A DNA stretch of 64,000 nucleotides from Methylobacterium pseudosasicola (GTDB lineage: Bacteria > Pseudomonadota > Alphaproteobacteria > Rhizobiales > Beijerinckiaceae): positions 124,001 through 188,000 of the forward strand of contig NZ_FOTK01000001.1 in assembly GCF_900114535.1 (NCBI RefSeq), given 5' to 3'. The translations under genes and the position numbers were made by a program. The notes under the pieces are model-generated. The model did not search any database, had not been told where the DNA came from, and saw only the letters and a program-made list of their open reading frames with translations. This document shows positions 30,122-39,197 of the stretch, in pieces (within the stretch, counting starts at the first letter, position 1; each line of letters begins with the position of its first letter).

Positions 30122-30562
30122 ATGGCCCAGAAACCCACATCCACCGGCCCCTCGCAGCGCCAGCAGCGCGTGGCCGAACTCGTGCGCCACGCCCTTGCGG
30201 AGGTGCTCCAGCGCGGGGACATCCAGGATCCGGTGCTCGGCACGCATGTCGTGACCGTGCCGGAGGTGCGGATGTCGCCGGACCTGAAGCTCGCCACCGC
30301 CTACGTGATGCCCCTCGGCGGCGTCGACGAGGCGCCGGTGATCGCCGCCCTGGAGCGCCATCGGAAGGTGCTGCGCCAGGAGGTGGCCCGGCGGGTGAAC
30401 CTGAAATTCGCGCCCGAGCTGCGCTTCCGCCGCGACGAAACTTTCGACGAGGCGGCGCGCATCGACAAGCTGCTCCGGGACGAGCGCGTGCAGCGCGACC
30501 TCGTCGCCGAGCGGGACGAGGCGCAGGCCGACGACGAACCGGAGACCGGGCCGGGGCATTGA
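30122..30562 (+). CDS. rbfA: Ribosome-binding factor A
   Basis: A 146-residue KH-like protein needed for late 30S assembly and 17S rRNA processing. Typical blocks: [40 protein letters not shown] and [17 protein letters not shown] short acidic C-terminus follows. It is 121 bases after infB and separated from it by a terminator. Confidence 0.97.
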   Translation: MAQKPTSTGPSQRQQRVAELVRHALAEVLQRGDIQDPVLGTHVVTVPEVRMSPDLKLATAYVMPLGGVDEAPVIAALERHRKVLRQEVARRVNLKFAPELRFRRDETFDEAARIDKLLRDERVQRDLVAERDEAQADDEPETGPGH

Positions 30563-30616
30563 TCCCCGACGCCATATGGACAGGAGCGGGGCAACGACCC
30601 CGGGGGACACGAGGAC

Positions 30617-31645
30617 ATGACGGTTTCCATCGAAGATCTTCCGCCGGCCGAGCGCACGGTGTCCGCCCCCGGCGGCGAGCGCCGGGGTCCGGAGGATCGC
30701 CGCCCGCAGCGCGGACCCCGCCCCGATCGGCCCAAGCGCCGGGACGTGTCGGGCTGGGTCATCCTCGACAAGCCGATCGGCATGACCTCGACCCATGCCG
30801 TCGCGGTGGTGAAGCGCGCCTTCAACGCCAAGAAAGCCGGGCATGCCGGCACCCTCGACCCGCTAGCCTCCGGCATCCTGCCGATCGCGCTCGGTGAGGC
30901 GACCAAGACCGTCCCGTTCGTCATGGACGGCCGCAAGGCCTACCGGTTCACCGTGCAATGGGGCGTCGAGACCGACACCGACGACGCCGAGGGCCGCGCC
31001 GTCGCCACCAGCGATGCGCGTCCGGAACGGGCGGCCGTCGAGGCGGCCCTGCCGGCCTTCGTTGGTGCCATCGAGCAGGTGCCGCCGCGCTATTCCGCGA
31101 TCAAAATCCAGGGCGAGCGCGCCTACGATCTGGCCCGTGAGGGCGAGGTCGTGGAGCTGGTCGCCCGGCCGGTGCAGATCGACCGCCTCACGGTGGTCGA
31201 GCATGACGGCGAGCGCACGGTGATCGAGGCCGAGTGCGGCAAGGGTACCTATGTCCGGGCGCTGGCTCGCGACCTCGGCCGCGTGCTCGGCTGCTACGGC
31301 CACGTCTCAGCCCTGCGCCGCACCCGGGTCGGCCCGTTCTCGGAAGCCGAATCCTGTGCCGCCGCCGGCCTGACTGAGGGCGGCCCGGAAGCCGCGCTGG
31401 CGCATCTGCGGCCGGTGGAAACCGCGCTCGACGCGATCCCCGAGGTGACGGTCTCCCGGGATCTGGGCTTACGCCTGATGCGCGGCCAGTCGGTGATCCT
31501 GCGCGGCCGGGACGCCCCCGTAGAGGGCAAGGCCTTCGCCACCTGCGGCGGCATCTTGGTGGCAGTCGGCGATGTGGAGCGCGGCGAGCTGGTGCCGCAC
31601 CGGGTGTTCCATCTCGGCGGCACTGCGCCGGTTCGCAACGCCTGA
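30617..31645 (+). CDS. truB: tRNA pseudouridine(55) synthase TruB
   Basis: A 342-residue enzyme that makes pseudouridine-55 in the T-loop of tRNAs. The catalytic aspartate is D81 in GHAGTLDPLASGILP. Other family blocks: GWVILDKPIGMTSTHAV, YRFTVQWGVETDTDDAEG and GTYVRALARDLG. The N-terminus has ~45 extra residues rich in Pro/Arg. GAGG precedes the ATG by ~5 bases. It is the last gene of the unit; the usual downstream rpsO-pnp pair does not follow here. Confidence 0.98.
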   Translation: MTVSIEDLPPAERTVSAPGGERRGPEDRRPQRGPRPDRPKRRDVSGWVILDKPIGMTSTHAVAVVKRAFNAKKAGHAGTLDPLASGILPIALGEATKTVPFVMDGRKAYRFTVQWGVETDTDDAEGRAVATSDARPERAAVEAALPAFVGAIEQVPPRYSAIKIQGERAYDLAREGEVVELVARPVQIDRLTVVEHDGERTVIEAECGKGTYVRALARDLGRVLGCYGHVSALRRTRVGPFSEAESCAAAGLTEGGPEAALAHLRPVETALDAIPEVTVSRDLGLRLMRGQSVILRGRDAPVEGKAFATCGGILVAVGDVERGELVPHRVFHLGGTAPVRNA

Positions 31646-32079
<434 letters not shown>

Positions 32080-33480
32080 ATGGACGAGCAGACCTGCGAT
32101 GTGGCGGTGATCGGGGCCGGGACCGCCGGCATCGCCGCCTACCGGGCCGCCACCGAGGCCGGCGCCAAAGCCGTCCTGGTCGAGCGTGGCCCGGGGGGTA
32201 CGACCTGCGCCCGGGTGGGCTGCATGCCCTCGAAACTGCTGATCGCGGCGGCCAAGGCCGCCCATGGCGCGCGCAGCGCCGACCTGTTCGGCATCCGGGT
32301 CTCCGGCGTCTCGGTGGACGGGCGCGCGGTTCTCGAACGCGTCCGGGCCGAGCGGGACCGGTTCGTCGGCAGCGTCTTCGACGGCCTCGATAAGCTGCCC
32401 GAGGGTGCACGCATCGCCGGCACCGCGCGGTTTCGCGATGGCAGCAGCCTTACGATCGGGGACCAGACCCGCATCACCTTCCGGGCCGCCGTGATCGCCA
32501 CCGGATCAAGCCCGACCGTCCCAAAACCCCTGCGCGGGCTCGGCGACCGCCTCCTGACCACCGACACCCTGTTCGAGATCCCCGATCTTCCCGCCTCGCT
32601 CGCCGTCCTCGGCGCCGGCGCGGTTGGGATCGAGATCGCCCAGGCGATGACGCGCCTGGGCGTCCGCGTCACCGTGCTCGATTCGGGCGATACCGCCGCC
32701 GGGCTGTCCGATCTGGATCTCGCCGCCCAGGCCGCCGAGATCTTCGGAGCGGAACTGGAGCTGCATCTCGACGCGACGCTGGAAGCCGCAACCGTTGATG
32801 GCGATGGCGTCTGCCTCACCTGGACCGACCGGGACGGGCGCGCCCGGGAGACCCGCGCCGAGCGGGTGCTGGCCGCCACCGGACGCTCACCGAACCTCGA
32901 CGATCTCAGGCTGGAGGCCGCGGGTCTGCGCCTCGACGAGGATGGCGTGCCCGACTTCGACCGGCGCAGCCTCGTCTGCGCGGGGGCCCCGATCCTGATC
33001 GCCGGCGATGCCGATGCCTGGCGGCCGGTGCTGCACGAGGCGGGCCGTCAGGGTCGCATCGCCGGGGCGAATGCGGCTGCCCTCGCAGCCAGGGGCGCCG
33101 TCGCCACGCCGGAGCCCTCGACCAGTCTCGCCCTGGTGTTCACCGATCCGCAGATCGCGGTGATCGGCGCGCCCTACGATCCCGATCCCGATGCCGACGG
33201 CCGCGTGACCGGTGCCGTCGATTTCTCCGACCAGGGCCGCGCCCGGGTCGATGGCGCGAATCGCGGCGGCCTGCGGATCTGGGCCGACCGGGACGGCACG
33301 CTCCTCGGCGCCGAGATGCTCGGGCCCGCCGTCGAGCATCTGGCACATCTCCTGACCCACGCGATCGGCGATGGGAAGACCGCCCAGGCTGTCCTGGACC
33401 AGCCCATATACCACCCTACAGTTGAGGAGGGCTTTTCAACCGCATTGTCTGAAATCACACATAAGATTTGTCAGTCTTAA
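32080..33480 (+). CDS. Dihydrolipoyl dehydrogenase-like pyridine nucleotide-disulfide oxidoreductase
   Basis: A 466-residue FAD enzyme. The FAD dinucleotide motif is AVIGAGTAGIAAY, the redox-active disulfide is C43/C48 in TTCARVGCMPSK, and the NAD motif is VLGAGAVGIEIAQ. The C-terminal active-site base is H445 in YHPTVEEGFSTAL. All elements of dihydrolipoamide dehydrogenase are present, but no 2-oxoacid dehydrogenase genes adjoin. It may therefore be a stand-alone Lpd, a mercuric-reductase-like or a related reductase. ATG at 32080 after a repeat-bearing spacer. Confidence 0.88.
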   Translation: MDEQTCDVAVIGAGTAGIAAYRAATEAGAKAVLVERGPGGTTCARVGCMPSKLLIAAAKAAHGARSADLFGIRVSGVSVDGRAVLERVRAERDRFVGSVFDGLDKLPEGARIAGTARFRDGSSLTIGDQTRITFRAAVIATGSSPTVPKPLRGLGDRLLTTDTLFEIPDLPASLAVLGAGAVGIEIAQAMTRLGVRVTVLDSGDTAAGLSDLDLAAQAAEIFGAELELHLDATLEAATVDGDGVCLTWTDRDGRARETRAERVLAATGRSPNLDDLRLEAAGLRLDEDGVPDFDRRSLVCAGAPILIAGDADAWRPVLHEAGRQGRIAGANAAALAARGAVATPEPSTSLALVFTDPQIAVIGAPYDPDPDADGRVTGAVDFSDQGRARVDGANRGGLRIWADRDGTLLGAEMLGPAVEHLAHLLTHAIGDGKTAQAVLDQPIYHPTVEEGFSTALSEITHKICQS

Positions 33481-33589
33481 TCTGTGCCAAACGGCATCGT
33501 GATATCGAGCTGATCTTGCCGCAAGCGGAAGCATTGCACTTCGCCACGCCCCCGGTCATATCAGACCGGATGAGCGGGGTTCTTTTCTG

Positions 33590-36205
33590 ATGCCGCCGAA
33601 CCAGGCCCCCGACCGCGGCCTCGATCTCGACGTGCTCGCGCCCGAGGCGCTGGATCGCCTGGACAAGGGCGTGATCGGCCTCGATTCGGCCGGCACCGTC
33701 GTGGTGTTCAGCGAGGGCGCGAGCGCGCTCTCGGGGCTGTCGCGCGAGTCGGTGCTGGGCCGCAATTATTTCCGCGAGGTGATGCCGGGCACCAACGTGC
33801 CGAGCTTCCGCGGCCGCTTCCTCGCCGGGAGCCGCCGGGGCGCCCTCGACGAGAGCTTCGATTACGTGTTCGGCCGGCTGCCCCAGCCCCTGCGGGCGCG
33901 GGTGCACATGCGCCACGGCACGGCGTCCGAGACCGGACCGGTCACTTGGCTGACCATCGACCCGATCGAGAGCCTCGGCGCCGGCCTCTCCCGCGAGGCG
34001 GTGATGGCGGCGATCGGCCGGCGCGCGCGCGCCGAGCCGGTGGATGCCAGCCATTGCGAGCGTGAGCCGATCCACATCCCGGGCTCGATCCAGCCCAACG
34101 CCGTGATGTTCGCGGCCGATGCCGAGACCCTGCAGGTCCTGGCCTACTCGGCCAATGTCGGGGAGATCGTCGACCCGTCCGATCCGCCTCTCGCCGGAAG
34201 GCCCCTCGGTGAGGTGCTGCCCGGGGATTTCGTCGACGCCATCCGGGCGCGCCTCGCTGCCGGCACCCTGGGGGACGGCCATTCCGTCCGCCGCCGGCTG
34301 ACGCTCACCGGCCGCAGCGCCTCCTACTACGCCGTAGCCCATGCCCATGCCGGGCGGGTGATCGTCGAGCTGGAGCTCGAGCCCGATTCCGACGACGACT
34401 TCCCCACCGCCAGCCAGGTCGACACCGAGCTCGCCGTCGGCCGCCTGCGCGAGGCCGGAACCCTGGTGGAGGCCGCCCGGATCGCCGCCCTGGAGATCCG
34501 CGCGCTCACCGGCTTCGAGGCCGTGCTGGTCTACCGGTTCGACACCGACTGGAACGGCGAGGCGGTGGCCGAGGACAAGGTCCCCGGCTGGTCCCGCAGC
34601 CTGCTCGGCCTGCGCTTTCCCGCCTCCGACATCCCGGCCCAGGCGCGCGCCCTCTACACCCGGGCCAAGAATCGCTTCGTAATCGACCGCGACAGCGTGC
34701 CCGTGGGGCTGGTGGCGGCCCCGGGCGCGGGCAACGGCCCGATCGACCTGACCTTCGCCCAGCATCGCACGCTCTCGCCGATCCACCTGGAGTATCAGCG
34801 CAACCTCGGCGTGAACGGCTCGATGTCGATCTCGATCATGGTCGAAGACCGGCTCTGGGGCCTGATGATCGGCCATCACCGCCGCCCCCACTACGTCACG
34901 CCGGAGACGCGCTCGGCCGCCACGGTGCTCACCGACGCCTTCGCCATGCGGGTGCAGGAGATCGAGTCCCGCCGGCTCTGGGCCGAGCGGCAGGCCCATC
35001 TCGACGTCGAGGGCCGTCTGGTCCGCGGGCTGACCCGCTCCGACGATTTCGTCGCCGCCCTGACCGCCGGCAATGCCACCCTGCTCGACCTGTTCAGCGC
35101 CACCGGGGCCGGCATCGTGGCGGGTGAGCGGGTCACGCTGATCGGCCGGGCGCCGCCCGCCGACATGGTCGCCCGGATCGGGGGCTGGCTGCGCGAAAAA
35201 CTGCCCGCCGGCGAGACCCAGTACAGCAGCAACAGCTTCACCGCCGAGTATCTGGAGGCGGCCCCGTACCGGGAGATCGCCAGCGGCCTGCTCGCCGCCT
35301 TCGTGGACGAGTCCCGCGAGAACCTGCTGCTCTGGTTCCGGCCGGAAGTGCCCAGCACGGTGACTTGGGGCGGCGACCCGCGCAAACCGGTGCTCGCCGG
35401 CAGCGGCCCGGTGGCGCTGCTGCCGCGTCGCTCGTTCGAGCGTTGGGTCGAGGAGCGCACCGGCTTCGCCGCCGCCTGGGCCGAATGGCAGGTCCAGCTC
35501 GCCGGCTCGCTCGCCGAGGCGGTGGAGGGCGTGGTGCTGCGCCAGCGCCGCAAGATCGACGAGCTGACCAGCCTGCTCGCCGAGAAGGAGCGCCTGCTCG
35601 AGCAGAAGGACCTGCTGACCCGGGAGATCGACCACCGGGTCAAGAATTCCCTGCAGATCGTCTCGGCCTTCCTGCAGATGCAGCGCCGGCAGATCGCCGA
35701 TGCCGAGGCCCGGCAGGCCTTCGCCGACACCTCCGCCCGGGTCATGAGCGTCGCGCGGGTGCACGACAGCCTCTACCAGGCCGAGCGCTTCGACGAGGTC
35801 GATCTCGGCCAGACCATCGAGAACCTGTGCAACGACCTCGCGGGCCTTGCCGGCGAGGGTCACGCCGTGGACCTCTCGGCCGAACCCGGCCTGATGGTGC
35901 CCTACCGGAAGGCGGTGGCGCTCTCGCTGATCGCCACGGAGCTCGTGACCAACGCGTTCAAATACGCCGCCAACCCCACCGGCGGCGGTCGCGTCGAGGT
36001 CAGCGTCTCGGCCTCCGGCCCCGGCGAGGTTCAGCTCCGGGTCTGCGACGACGGCGCTGGCCTGCCCGACGACTGGGCCGAGCCCAAGACGCGCGGCAAG
36101 GGCACGGGCCTCGGCATGAAGCTGATCCGGGCGATGCTCGACCAGATCAACGCCCGGCTCGACGTGGCCAACAATCCGGGTGCCTGTTTCACCATCACGG
36201 CGTGA
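33590..36205 (+). CDS. PYP-like PAS / bacteriophytochrome / HisKA_2-HATPase hybrid histidine kinase
   Basis: An 871-residue sensor kinase. Residues ~15-125 form a PAS domain closely resembling photoactive yellow protein (GVIGLDSAGTVVVF, VLGRNYFREVMPGTN, ARVHMRHG). The position of PYP's chromophore Cys69 is Gly67, and PYP Tyr42/Glu46 are Phe/Ala. A bacteriophytochrome core follows: biliverdin cysteine C156 in HCEREPIHIPGSIQP; GAF with D347 (PASDIPAQARALY), H399 (SPIHLEY) and H429 (GHHRRP); and a PHY domain with the tongue WGGDPRKP. The kinase has phosphoacceptor H682 (EIDHRVKNSLQIV) and N-box N788 (TELVTNAFKYA). No receiver is attached, and no heme oxygenase or response regulator is adjacent. 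Expected: a red/far-red light sensor. Confidence 0.92.
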   Translation: MPPNQAPDRGLDLDVLAPEALDRLDKGVIGLDSAGTVVVFSEGASALSGLSRESVLGRNYFREVMPGTNVPSFRGRFLAGSRRGALDESFDYVFGRLPQPLRARVHMRHGTASETGPVTWLTIDPIESLGAGLSREAVMAAIGRRARAEPVDASHCEREPIHIPGSIQPNAVMFAADAETLQVLAYSANVGEIVDPSDPPLAGRPLGEVLPGDFVDAIRARLAAGTLGDGHSVRRRLTLTGRSASYYAVAHAHAGRVIVELELEPDSDDDFPTASQVDTELAVGRLREAGTLVEAARIAALEIRALTGFEAVLVYRFDTDWNGEAVAEDKVPGWSRSLLGLRFPASDIPAQARALYTRAKNRFVIDRDSVPVGLVAAPGAGNGPIDLTFAQHRTLSPIHLEYQRNLGVNGSMSISIMVEDRLWGLMIGHHRRPHYVTPETRSAATVLTDAFAMRVQEIESRRLWAERQAHLDVEGRLVRGLTRSDDFVAALTAGNATLLDLFSATGAGIVAGERVTLIGRAPPADMVARIGGWLREKLPAGETQYSSNSFTAEYLEAAPYREIASGLLAAFVDESRENLLLWFRPEVPSTVTWGGDPRKPVLAGSGPVALLPRRSFERWVEERTGFAAAWAEWQVQLAGSLAEAVEGVVLRQRRKIDELTSLLAEKERLLEQKDLLTREIDHRVKNSLQIVSAFLQMQRRQIADAEARQAFADTSARVMSVARVHDSLYQAERFDEVDLGQTIENLCNDLAGLAGEGHAVDLSAEPGLMVPYRKAVALSLIATELVTNAFKYAANPTGGGRVEVSVSASGPGEVQLRVCDDGAGLPDDWAEPKTRGKGTGLGMKLIRAMLDQINARLDVANNPGACFTITA

Positions 36206-36210
36206 TCGCC

Positions 36211-36303
36211 ACCGTCATTGCGAGCGCAGCGAAGCAACCCAGTGCAGCGCGCGCTTAGATCGTAGCGTGTCCCTCGGTTGCTTCGCTGCGCCCGCGATGA
36301 CGG
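36211..36303. repeat. Dispersed palindromic repeat, family A, copy 3
   Basis: The left arm starts ACCGTCATTGCGAGCGCAGC only 5 bases after the kinase stop. The right arm CTCGGTTGCTTCGCTGCGCC ends in GCGATGACGG just before gmk's 3' end. The right arm has several changes from copies 1 and 2. Located between two convergent genes, it may serve as a transcription stop. Confidence 0.82.
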
Positions 36304-36312
36304 GGTGGAAGC

Positions 36313-36978
36313 TCAGGCCCCCGCCTCGGCCAGCAGCCCGTCGACGAACTGCGACAGGCCTGTCCGGCGCGCCCGCTTCAACCGCTCGGCCGACAGGATC
36401 CCCTGGAGCGCCCGGAAGGCGTCCTGCAAATCCTCGTTGATGATGACGTAGTCGTACTCGCTCCAACGCTGAATCTCGGTGCGGGCGTTGGCGAGCCGCT
36501 TTTCGATCGTCTCGGCGGAATCCTCGGCCCGGCGCTCCAGGCGCTGGCGCAGCTCGGCCATGCTGGGCGGCAGGATGAACACCGTCACCACGTCCTGGGC
36601 GAGCTTGGCCCGCACCTGGCGGGTGCCCTGGTAGTCGATGTCGAAGATCATGTCCCGGCCCGAGCCCAGGACCTTCTCCACCGGGCGGCGGGGCGTGCCG
36701 TAGTAATTGCCGTGGACCTCAGCCCATTCGAGCAGGTCGTCGCGGCTGCGCAGATCCTCGAACGCCTCCCGGTCGATGAAGTGGTAGTGCCGCCCATCGA
36801 TCTCGGAGGGCCGGCGCGACCGGGTGGTGACCGAGATCGACAGGTCCAGCGCCCAGGCCGGATCCTGCGCGATCGCCCGGGTCAGCGTGGTCTTGCCCGC
36901 CCCCGAGGGCGAGGACAGGATCAGAATCAACCCACGCCGCGCGATCGTGTCGGAGACGCTTTTGGCCGGTTCGATCAT
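36313..36978 (-). CDS. gmk: Guanylate kinase
   Basis: A 221-residue GMP kinase (GMP + ATP to GDP + ADP). The P-loop is [11 protein letters not shown] at ~22-32. The GMP-binding region is [19 protein letters not shown] and [14 protein letters not shown] is the family block. The ATG at 36978 gives the canonical length; GGAG lies upstream. It follows yicC by 49 bases on the same strand, a standard pairing in proteobacteria. Confidence 0.98.
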   Translation of the reverse strand: MIEPAKSVSDTIARRGLILILSSPSGAGKTTLTRAIAQDPAWALDLSISVTTRSRRPSEIDGRHYHFIDREAFEDLRSRDDLLEWAEVHGNYYGTPRRPVEKVLGSGRDMIFDIDYQGTRQVRAKLAQDVVTVFILPPSMAELRQRLERRAEDSAETIEKRLANARTEIQRWSEYDYVIINEDLQDAFRALQGILSAERLKRARRTGLSQFVDGLLAEAGA

Positions 36979-37027
36979 CCGCGCGGCTCCGCCGTGTTTC
37001 TCATCCACATGTTGAGGTCCTGGAGCG

Positions 37028-37906
37028 TCATTCGATGTTCTGGACCTGCTCGCGGAACTGCTCGACCACAGCCTTGAGGTCGAGCCCGATCCGCGACAGG
37101 CTGATGTCGTTGGCCTTGGCGCACAGGGTGTTGGCCTCGCGGCCGAATTCCTGGGCCAGGAAATCGAGGCGCCGGCCGATGGCGCCGCCTGCGGCGAGCA
37201 ACTCGCGGGCGCTGGCGACATGGGCCTGCAGCCGGTCCAGCTCCTCGCGCACATCCGCCTTGCCGGCGAGCAGCATCGCCTCCTGGTGCAGGCGATCCGG
37301 ATCGAGATTGGTCCCGCCCAGGGCCTCGATGGCGGCCACCAGCCGGGCGCGCACCGCCTCGGGCTTGCGCGCCGGGTTGTCCTCGGCGGCCCGGGTCAGC
37401 TCGGCGATCCGCTCGACCTGCGCGGTGACCACCTCGGCGAGCTGACGCCCTTCGGCCCGGCGGGCCTCGACCAGATCGGCCACCACCCGGACTACACCCT
37501 CGGCGAGATCCCGGGCGAAGGTCTCGGTCTCGGCGGATGCCTCGTCCTCGACCTCGATCACCCCGCGCACACCGAGCAGCCCGTCCATTGTGGCCGGGGC
37601 GACGCCCTCGGGCACCGGCACCCGGGCGACCGCCTGCGCGAGGCTCGCCAGCAGGCCCTCGTTGATCCGTACCCGGGCGGCCTGCTCCGGCTTGGTCAGG
37701 GTCAGGGTGAGCTGGCACTGGCCCCGCGACAGGGTTTTCTGCAGGGCGGTGCGCGCGGTCTCGCCGAGCCCATCATAGCCCGCCGGGACGCGGATGCGCA
37801 CGTCGAGGCCGCGCCCGTTGACGCTCCGGACCTCCCAGGCCCATTGCACCGCCCCGGTGGTGCCCGCCGCCCGGGCGAACCCGGTCATGCTCGCGATCTG
37901 GGCCAT
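37028..37906 (-). CDS. yicC: YicC family endoribonuclease
   Basis: A 292-residue YicC protein starting [18 protein letters not shown], with the N-terminal YicC domain ([20 protein letters not shown]) and C-terminal DUF1732 region ending [19 protein letters not shown]. The family is a divalent-metal RNase acting in RNA turnover and sRNA control. It is upstream of gmk in the same unit. In many Rhizobiales mltG stands immediately upstream of yicC; here a foreign-looking cluster intervenes. Confidence 0.96.
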   Translation of the reverse strand: MAQIASMTGFARAAGTTGAVQWAWEVRSVNGRGLDVRIRVPAGYDGLGETARTALQKTLSRGQCQLTLTLTKPEQAARVRINEGLLASLAQAVARVPVPEGVAPATMDGLLGVRGVIEVEDEASAETETFARDLAEGVVRVVADLVEARRAEGRQLAEVVTAQVERIAELTRAAEDNPARKPEAVRARLVAAIEALGGTNLDPDRLHQEAMLLAGKADVREELDRLQAHVASARELLAAGGAIGRRLDFLAQEFGREANTLCAKANDISLSRIGLDLKAVVEQFREQVQNIE

Positions 37907-38325
37907 GTCGACCCCCCGTCCTCAAGAAGATCGGGGCCTGTAGCACGGATCCGTTTGGGGGGAAGAGGTGGTGGGGAGAGGCGCGGCAAAACCGTCGAAC
38001 ATGCTACGGTTCTAGACGCCGTCCCGCCCCCGGGTTTCGCCGATATCCGCCATGGGCGCTGGTGCTCCGGACAAACAAGGTCCGCTGTTAATTGGATACA
38101 TTGATTTCGCAGGTGTCGCTCACATCATAATCGGATGTATGTTTTTATTTATATAATAAATATCATTCATAGATTTCGACCGACTGTGTTTCCAAGCTGG
38201 ACAGCACGAATATATCTGTACGACTTTTAAAATGAAAGTTTCTGCTCTTGATCTCGTAAGAGATTTTGACAATAATAAATAAAAGATCTTCTTGTCCGTA
38301 AATAATTTGTCGATAAGAGGCCCAT
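37907..38325. other. AT-rich divergent intergenic region (left flank of the sulfonate-like cluster)
   Basis: 419 bases between the divergent yicC and the substrate-binding protein gene. The first ~170 bases keep the genome's high GC. From about 38090 onwards the sequence becomes strongly AT-rich (stretches such as TATTTATATAATAAATATC). This junction looks like the left border of inserted DNA. It also carries the candidate promoter at 38248-38276. Confidence 0.6.
38248..38276 (+). promoter_or_regulatory. Candidate sigma-70 promoter of the sulfonate-like cluster
   Basis: TTGATC (38248-38253), a 17-base spacer and AATAAT (38271-38276) form a near-consensus -35/-10 pair. A transcript starting near 38283 would give a ~43-base leader to the TTG start at 38326. 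The AT-richness of the region makes chance matches likely, so this is tentative. Confidence 0.35.
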
Positions 38326-39183
38326 TTGTCCCTGCGAATCGGTGTTCATCCGAATAATATTCATTTGACCTTGGCTGAAAGATGGCCCAACGCGCTCGAT
38401 AATCTTGATCGTATGTTCGTTAACTATCTTGAGGGACGCGACAGCGCCAAACTGTTGGCGGCCGGGACGATCGATCTGTGTGGAACTGGATCGACGCCGC
38501 CTCTCCTGGCCGAAGCGGCAGGCCTTGATGTCGTGTACGTGGCGGCTTCCGCACCCCGTCCAGCGAACGGCGGCATCGTGGTGGCGATCGATGCACCGTT
38601 CCGCACCATCGCGGATCTTCGCGGGGCTCGGATCGCGTTGCTCGATGGCTCGTTCCATACCTACCTTCTCGCGAAGGTGATTGAGGGCGTCGGCCTGTCG
38701 CTACGCGATGTCATCCGCGTGGAGCTTTCGCCGGGCGCTTCACTCCAGGCGCTTGGTTCAGGCGCGGTGGAGGCCTGGGTGGCTATGGCGCCCCTCCTCG
38801 ACCAATCGCTCGCCGCCGGTCGCACGCGTCTTCTAGCGCCCTGTGGTGCCAAGATTCCGAATCGGTCGATCTTCTGGTCCCTCGACCGGCGGGGTCTCGT
38901 CGCTGGCATGATCGACAATATCGTCAGCGCGCTCGCAGAGTTCGGGGATGAGATCGCCTCCGCTCCAGATCGTGCCGCCGATCTGTTGGCAGAGGCCGAT
39001 CTTGCCGATGTCGATCGAGGGACGTGGCGTAAGATCATCTGCGCGCGCGACTGGCGGATCGTGCCGATGACCGACGCCATCATCGCCGAGCAACAGGCAG
39101 AGGCAGACACGCTCGCCCGCCACGGCGATCTAGTGCGCCCGATCCGCCTTGCGGGCAGGTCGTCTTCATCTTCCGCCGCCTGA
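38326..39183 (+). CDS. SsuA/NMT1-like substrate-binding-fold protein lacking a signal peptide
   Basis: A 285-residue protein of the sulfonate/nitrate/taurine binding-protein fold: LRIGVHPNNIHLTLAERWPN at the start, then AAGTIDLCGTGSTPPLLAEA, FRTIADLRGARIALLDGSF and GAVEAWVAMAPLLDQSL. It starts at a TTG with AGAGG 5 bases upstream. An in-frame TAA 12 bases ahead excludes a longer form, so there is no signal peptide. It is thus predicted to be cytoplasmic, unlike normal binding proteins. The desulfinase DszB is a cytoplasmic enzyme of the same fold, so an enzymatic role next to an SsuD-like monooxygenase is possible. Codon third positions are less GC-rich than in neighbouring genes. Confidence 0.8.
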   Translation: MSLRIGVHPNNIHLTLAERWPNALDNLDRMFVNYLEGRDSAKLLAAGTIDLCGTGSTPPLLAEAAGLDVVYVAASAPRPANGGIVVAIDAPFRTIADLRGARIALLDGSFHTYLLAKVIEGVGLSLRDVIRVELSPGASLQALGSGAVEAWVAMAPLLDQSLAAGRTRLLAPCGAKIPNRSIFWSLDRRGLVAGMIDNIVSALAEFGDEIASAPDRAADLLAEADLADVDRGTWRKIICARDWRIVPMTDAIIAEQQAEADTLARHGDLVRPIRLAGRSSSSSAA

Positions 39184-39197
39184 TCGAGAGAACCGGT

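Noticed and set aside
33455..35863. An 802-codon frame antisense to the phytochrome kinase
   Set aside because: Low-complexity Ala/Gly/Arg/His product; all conserved phytochrome and kinase motifs are on the plus strand.
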